A stretch of 64,000 nt of DNA from NCBI RefSeq assembly GCF_014489115.1, contig NZ_JACTAH010000001.1:1302001-1366000 (forward strand), read 5' to 3'. The position numbers and the translations under genes are program-made. Shown piece after piece: positions 62,058-64,000 of the stretch. Below the pieces are notes generated by a model that had not been told where the DNA came from, made no database searches, and saw only the letters and a list, made by a program, of their open reading frames with translations. This DNA comes from Thauera sedimentorum. GTDB lineage: Bacteria; Pseudomonadota; Gammaproteobacteria; Burkholderiales; Rhodocyclaceae. How positions within the stretch are numbered: position 1 is the stretch's first letter; each line of letters starts with the position of its first letter.

Positions 62058-62561
62058 ATGACCACCGAAACCAACATCTACGATTTCAGTACCCGCGCAC
62101 TCGACGGCGAGGCCATGCCCCTGTCGCGCTTCCGCGGGCAGGCGTTGTTGGTGGTGAACGTGGCCAGCGAGTGCGGCCTGACCCCGCAGTACACCGGCCT
62201 GCAGGCCTTGCACGAGGCTTTCGCCGGCAAGGGCTTCAGCGTCATCGGCTTTCCCTGCAACCAGTTCGGCGCGCAGGAGCCGGGCGACGCGGCGCAGATC
62301 GCCATGTTCTGCGAGAAGAATTACGGCGTGAGCTTCCCGCTGAGCGAGAAGATCGAGGTGAACGGCCCCGGTGCCCATCCGCTGTACAAGTGGCTGTGCG
62401 CCGCCGCACCGGGGGTGCTGGGCACCGAAGCCATCAAGTGGAATTTCACCAAGTTCCTGATCGACCGCCAGGGCAGGGTAGTGGCGCGTTACGCACCGAC
62501 CACCACCCCGGAGGCGCTGGCCGCGGACGTCGAAAAACTGCTCGACACGCCCGCCGGCTGA
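62058..62561 (+). CDS. glutathione peroxidase family protein
   Basis: This thiol peroxidase (167 residues) has peroxidatic C39 in NVASECGLTPQY, in place of the selenocysteine of animal enzymes. A Gln/Trp/Asn active-site set follows (GFPCNQFG, then IKWNFTKFLID). The Cys in FPCNQF may serve as a resolving residue, with thioredoxin as the usual reductant. It is 16 bases after iscX and may be carried on the same transcript, supplying peroxide defence beside Fe-S assembly. Confidence 0.92.
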   Translation: MTTETNIYDFSTRALDGEAMPLSRFRGQALLVVNVASECGLTPQYTGLQALHEAFAGKGFSVIGFPCNQFGAQEPGDAAQIAMFCEKNYGVSFPLSEKIEVNGPGAHPLYKWLCAAAPGVLGTEAIKWNFTKFLIDRQGRVVARYAPTTTPEALAADVEKLLDTPAG

Positions 62562-62573
62562 AACCGGCCGGCT

Positions 62574-63029
62574 TCAGTAGCCGTTGCCGGTGGCGTCTGC
62601 CGCCTCGTTCAGCGACAGCCAGTACACTCCCATCTGCCCGACCGCCTGGATGAAGCGCTCGAAGTCCACCGGCTTGCGGATGTAGCTGTTCGCGCCCAGG
62701 CGGTAGGCTTCGCGGATGTCCTGGACTTCACGCGAGGTGGTCAGCACCACCACCGGCAGCAGCGCGGTGCGTTCGTCCGCGCGTATGCGGCGCAGCACCT
62801 CCAGCCCATCGATCCGCGGCAGCTTGAGATCCAGCAGGATCACCGCCGGCATGAGTGCAGCATCCCGCCCGGCATGGCTGCCGGTGCCGAACAGGTAGTC
62901 GATGGCCTCGACGCCGTCGCGCGCCACGACCACCGGGTTCTCGATACGGTTCTTGCTGAACGCCCGCAAGGTCAGGGCTTCGTCGTCCGGGTTGTCTTCG
63001 ACCAGCAGGATGGGACGTCCGGGGGGCAT
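62574..63029 (-). CDS. single-domain response regulator (Rcp1-like)
   Basis: This 151-residue receiver domain has acidic residues in LLVEDNPDDEALT, phospho-acceptor D67 (AVILLDLKLPRIDG) and Lys in YIRKPVDFERF. The extended NPDDEAL start and YWLSLNE end fit the Rcp1 group, which usually pairs with phytochrome-like or hybrid kinases. No kinase lies nearby in the window. It is nine bases downstream of prmB on the same strand. Confidence 0.9.
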   Translation of the reverse strand: MPPGRPILLVEDNPDDEALTLRAFSKNRIENPVVVARDGVEAIDYLFGTGSHAGRDAALMPAVILLDLKLPRIDGLEVLRRIRADERTALLPVVVLTTSREVQDIREAYRLGANSYIRKPVDFERFIQAVGQMGVYWLSLNEAADATGNGY

Positions 63030-63038
63030 TGCGTTCTC

Positions 63039-63977
63039 CTAGGGCAGATCCTCGTAGCGCAGCACGAAGACCATGTCGTCGCCTCCCCGGGTCGACAGCC
63101 ACACCAGCGGCAGGTCGGGGAAGGCTTCTTCGACGATGTGGCGGTTATGCCCGACTTCTACGGCCAGGACGCCGCCCGGGTTGAGATGATTCCTGCCCTC
63201 GGCCAGCAGACGACGCACCACATCCAGCCCGTCCTCGCCCGCACCGAGCGCCATCTGCGGCTCGTGCAGGTATTCCGGCGGCAGGCTGGCCACCGCCTCG
63301 GCGGTGACATAGGGCGGATTGCTGACGATGAGGTCGAAGCGCCGCCCGGCAAGCCCGCTGAACACGTCGCTATGCACCAGCTCTATGTGGTCCTCCAGGC
63401 CATAATCGGTCACGTTGCGGCGTGCCACCTCCAGCGCATCGTCGGAGAGATCGGCCGCCACGATGTCGGCGTCCGGGAAGGCGTGCGCCATCAGGACCGC
63501 CAGGCAGCCGGAGCCGGTACACAGGTCCAGCGCGCTGCCGACCGCTTCGGGATCCTCCACCCAGGGCGCCAGCCCGTCCTCGAGCAGTTCGGCAAAAAAG
63601 GAACGCGGGACGATCACCCGCTCGTCAACGTAGAAGCGGAATTCGCCCAGCCACGCTTCGTTCACCAGATAGGCGGTCGGCACCCGTTCGTCCACCCGCC
63701 GGTTGATGCGATTGAAGACTTCATCACGTTCTTCCGAAGCGATGCATGCATCCAGGAAGGGCTCCAGGCGGTCCAGGGGCAGGTTCAGCGTGGCCAGGAT
63801 CAGCCAGGCGGCCTCGTCGTAGGCATCGCTGCAGCCGTGGCCGAAGAACACGCCGCCGCGGTTGAAACGGGTGACCGCATAGCGCAGCCAGTCGCGGACG
63901 GTGACCAGTTCGGCCAGCGGGCCGTGTTCATGAACGTGGTCGTCGTCGTGGTCGTCTTCGGGATGATGGTCGTTCAT
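63039..63977 (-). CDS. prmB: 50S ribosomal protein L3 glutamine methyltransferase PrmB
   Basis: This enzyme methylates Gln150 of ribosomal protein L3. The 312-residue protein has a helical N-terminal part with a His/Asp-rich start (HHPEDDHDDDHVHEHG). The methyltransferase core has LDLCTGSGCLAVLMA and the NPPY motif (IVSNPPYVTAEAV) that holds the glutamine. The length and order match PrmB rather than PrmC. The ATG at 63977 overlaps a possible stop of an upstream gene cut off by the window end. Confidence 0.92.
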   Translation of the reverse strand: MNDHHPEDDHDDDHVHEHGPLAELVTVRDWLRYAVTRFNRGGVFFGHGCSDAYDEAAWLILATLNLPLDRLEPFLDACIASEERDEVFNRINRRVDERVPTAYLVNEAWLGEFRFYVDERVIVPRSFFAELLEDGLAPWVEDPEAVGSALDLCTGSGCLAVLMAHAFPDADIVAADLSDDALEVARRNVTDYGLEDHIELVHSDVFSGLAGRRFDLIVSNPPYVTAEAVASLPPEYLHEPQMALGAGEDGLDVVRRLLAEGRNHLNPGGVLAVEVGHNRHIVEEAFPDLPLVWLSTRGGDDMVFVLRYEDLP

Positions 63978-64000
63978 CAGGATCTCAGTTCGCCGGAGCG

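Noticed and set aside
63977..64000. C-terminus of another minus-strand gene (for example dapE) overlapping the prmB start
   Set aside because: Seven codons and a stop are open in the right frame, but 23 bases are too few to identify a gene.

Overview
The window is 64 kb of high-GC chromosomal DNA, densely packed with genes, from a betaproteobacterium. Gene content suggests Rhodocyclales of the Thauera/Azoarcus kind: an isc operon with two cysteine desulfurases, an SOS-controlled mutasome, an FNR-type box in front of hemerythrin/DUF2249 genes, and many GGDEF/EAL proteins. The order assignment is inference. There is no rRNA, tRNA, CRISPR array, prophage or complete insertion sequence. Most of the long antisense open frames here are GC-driven shadows and were left out.

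Layout. 1-9.3 kb: the 3' part of a sensor histidine kinase, an SLC13-type permease, a YaeQ protein, a translationally coupled operon (hemerythrin, DUF2249, heme-copper-oxidase-like membrane protein) behind an FNR/DNR-type box, an MFS transporter, an LpxH-like hydrolase and an HI0933 flavoprotein. 9.4-15.1 kb: a giant DUF748 (AsmA-like) envelope protein, metY and a small Cys-rich unknown. 15.1-21.3 kb: a GGDEF-EAL protein with a periplasmic CxxCH motif, an orphan ParA coupled to a histone-H1-like protein, and a fused pabBC whose 3' end lies in a MITE-like repeat. 21.5-36.9 kb: error-prone polymerase dnaE2 and lexA-imuA-imuB, each with its own LexA box. They are separated by a periplasmic binding protein/GGDEF-EAL pair, a Lon-like protease, a 425-bp gap with two diverged DnaA-box modules, and an M61 peptidase. 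37.2-46.3 kb: prxQ-slyD, a fused peptide-ABC ATPase, a bacteriohemerythrin, then mltD, two response regulators, gloB, a YafS-like methyltransferase, rnhA and dnaQ. Apart from the two response regulators this is the E. coli mltD-gloB-yafS-rnhA-dnaQ neighbourhood. 46.4-53.8 kb: a second MITE-like repeat, an LhgO-like oxidase, CBS and nqrM genes, a spermidine-synthase-like gene coupled to mutS, an acyl carrier protein/GNAT pair and suhB. 53.8-62.6 kb: trmJ, cysE and the complete isc operon (iscR, NifS-like, iscS, iscU, iscA, hscB, hscA, fdx, iscX) followed by glutathione peroxidase. 62.6-64 kb: a response regulator and prmB.

Themes. c-di-GMP and phospho-signalling recur: two GGDEF-EAL proteins, one response-regulator cyclase, two single-domain response regulators and one kinase. 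DNA damage tolerance and repair cluster here too (lexA, imuAB, dnaE2, mutS, dnaQ, rnhA). The isc operon has a near-consensus sigma-70 promoter with an IscR type 1 site across its -35. A REP family with core GTAGGAGCGGCCTTGGCCGC sits in several intergenic gaps, mainly at gene 3' ends.
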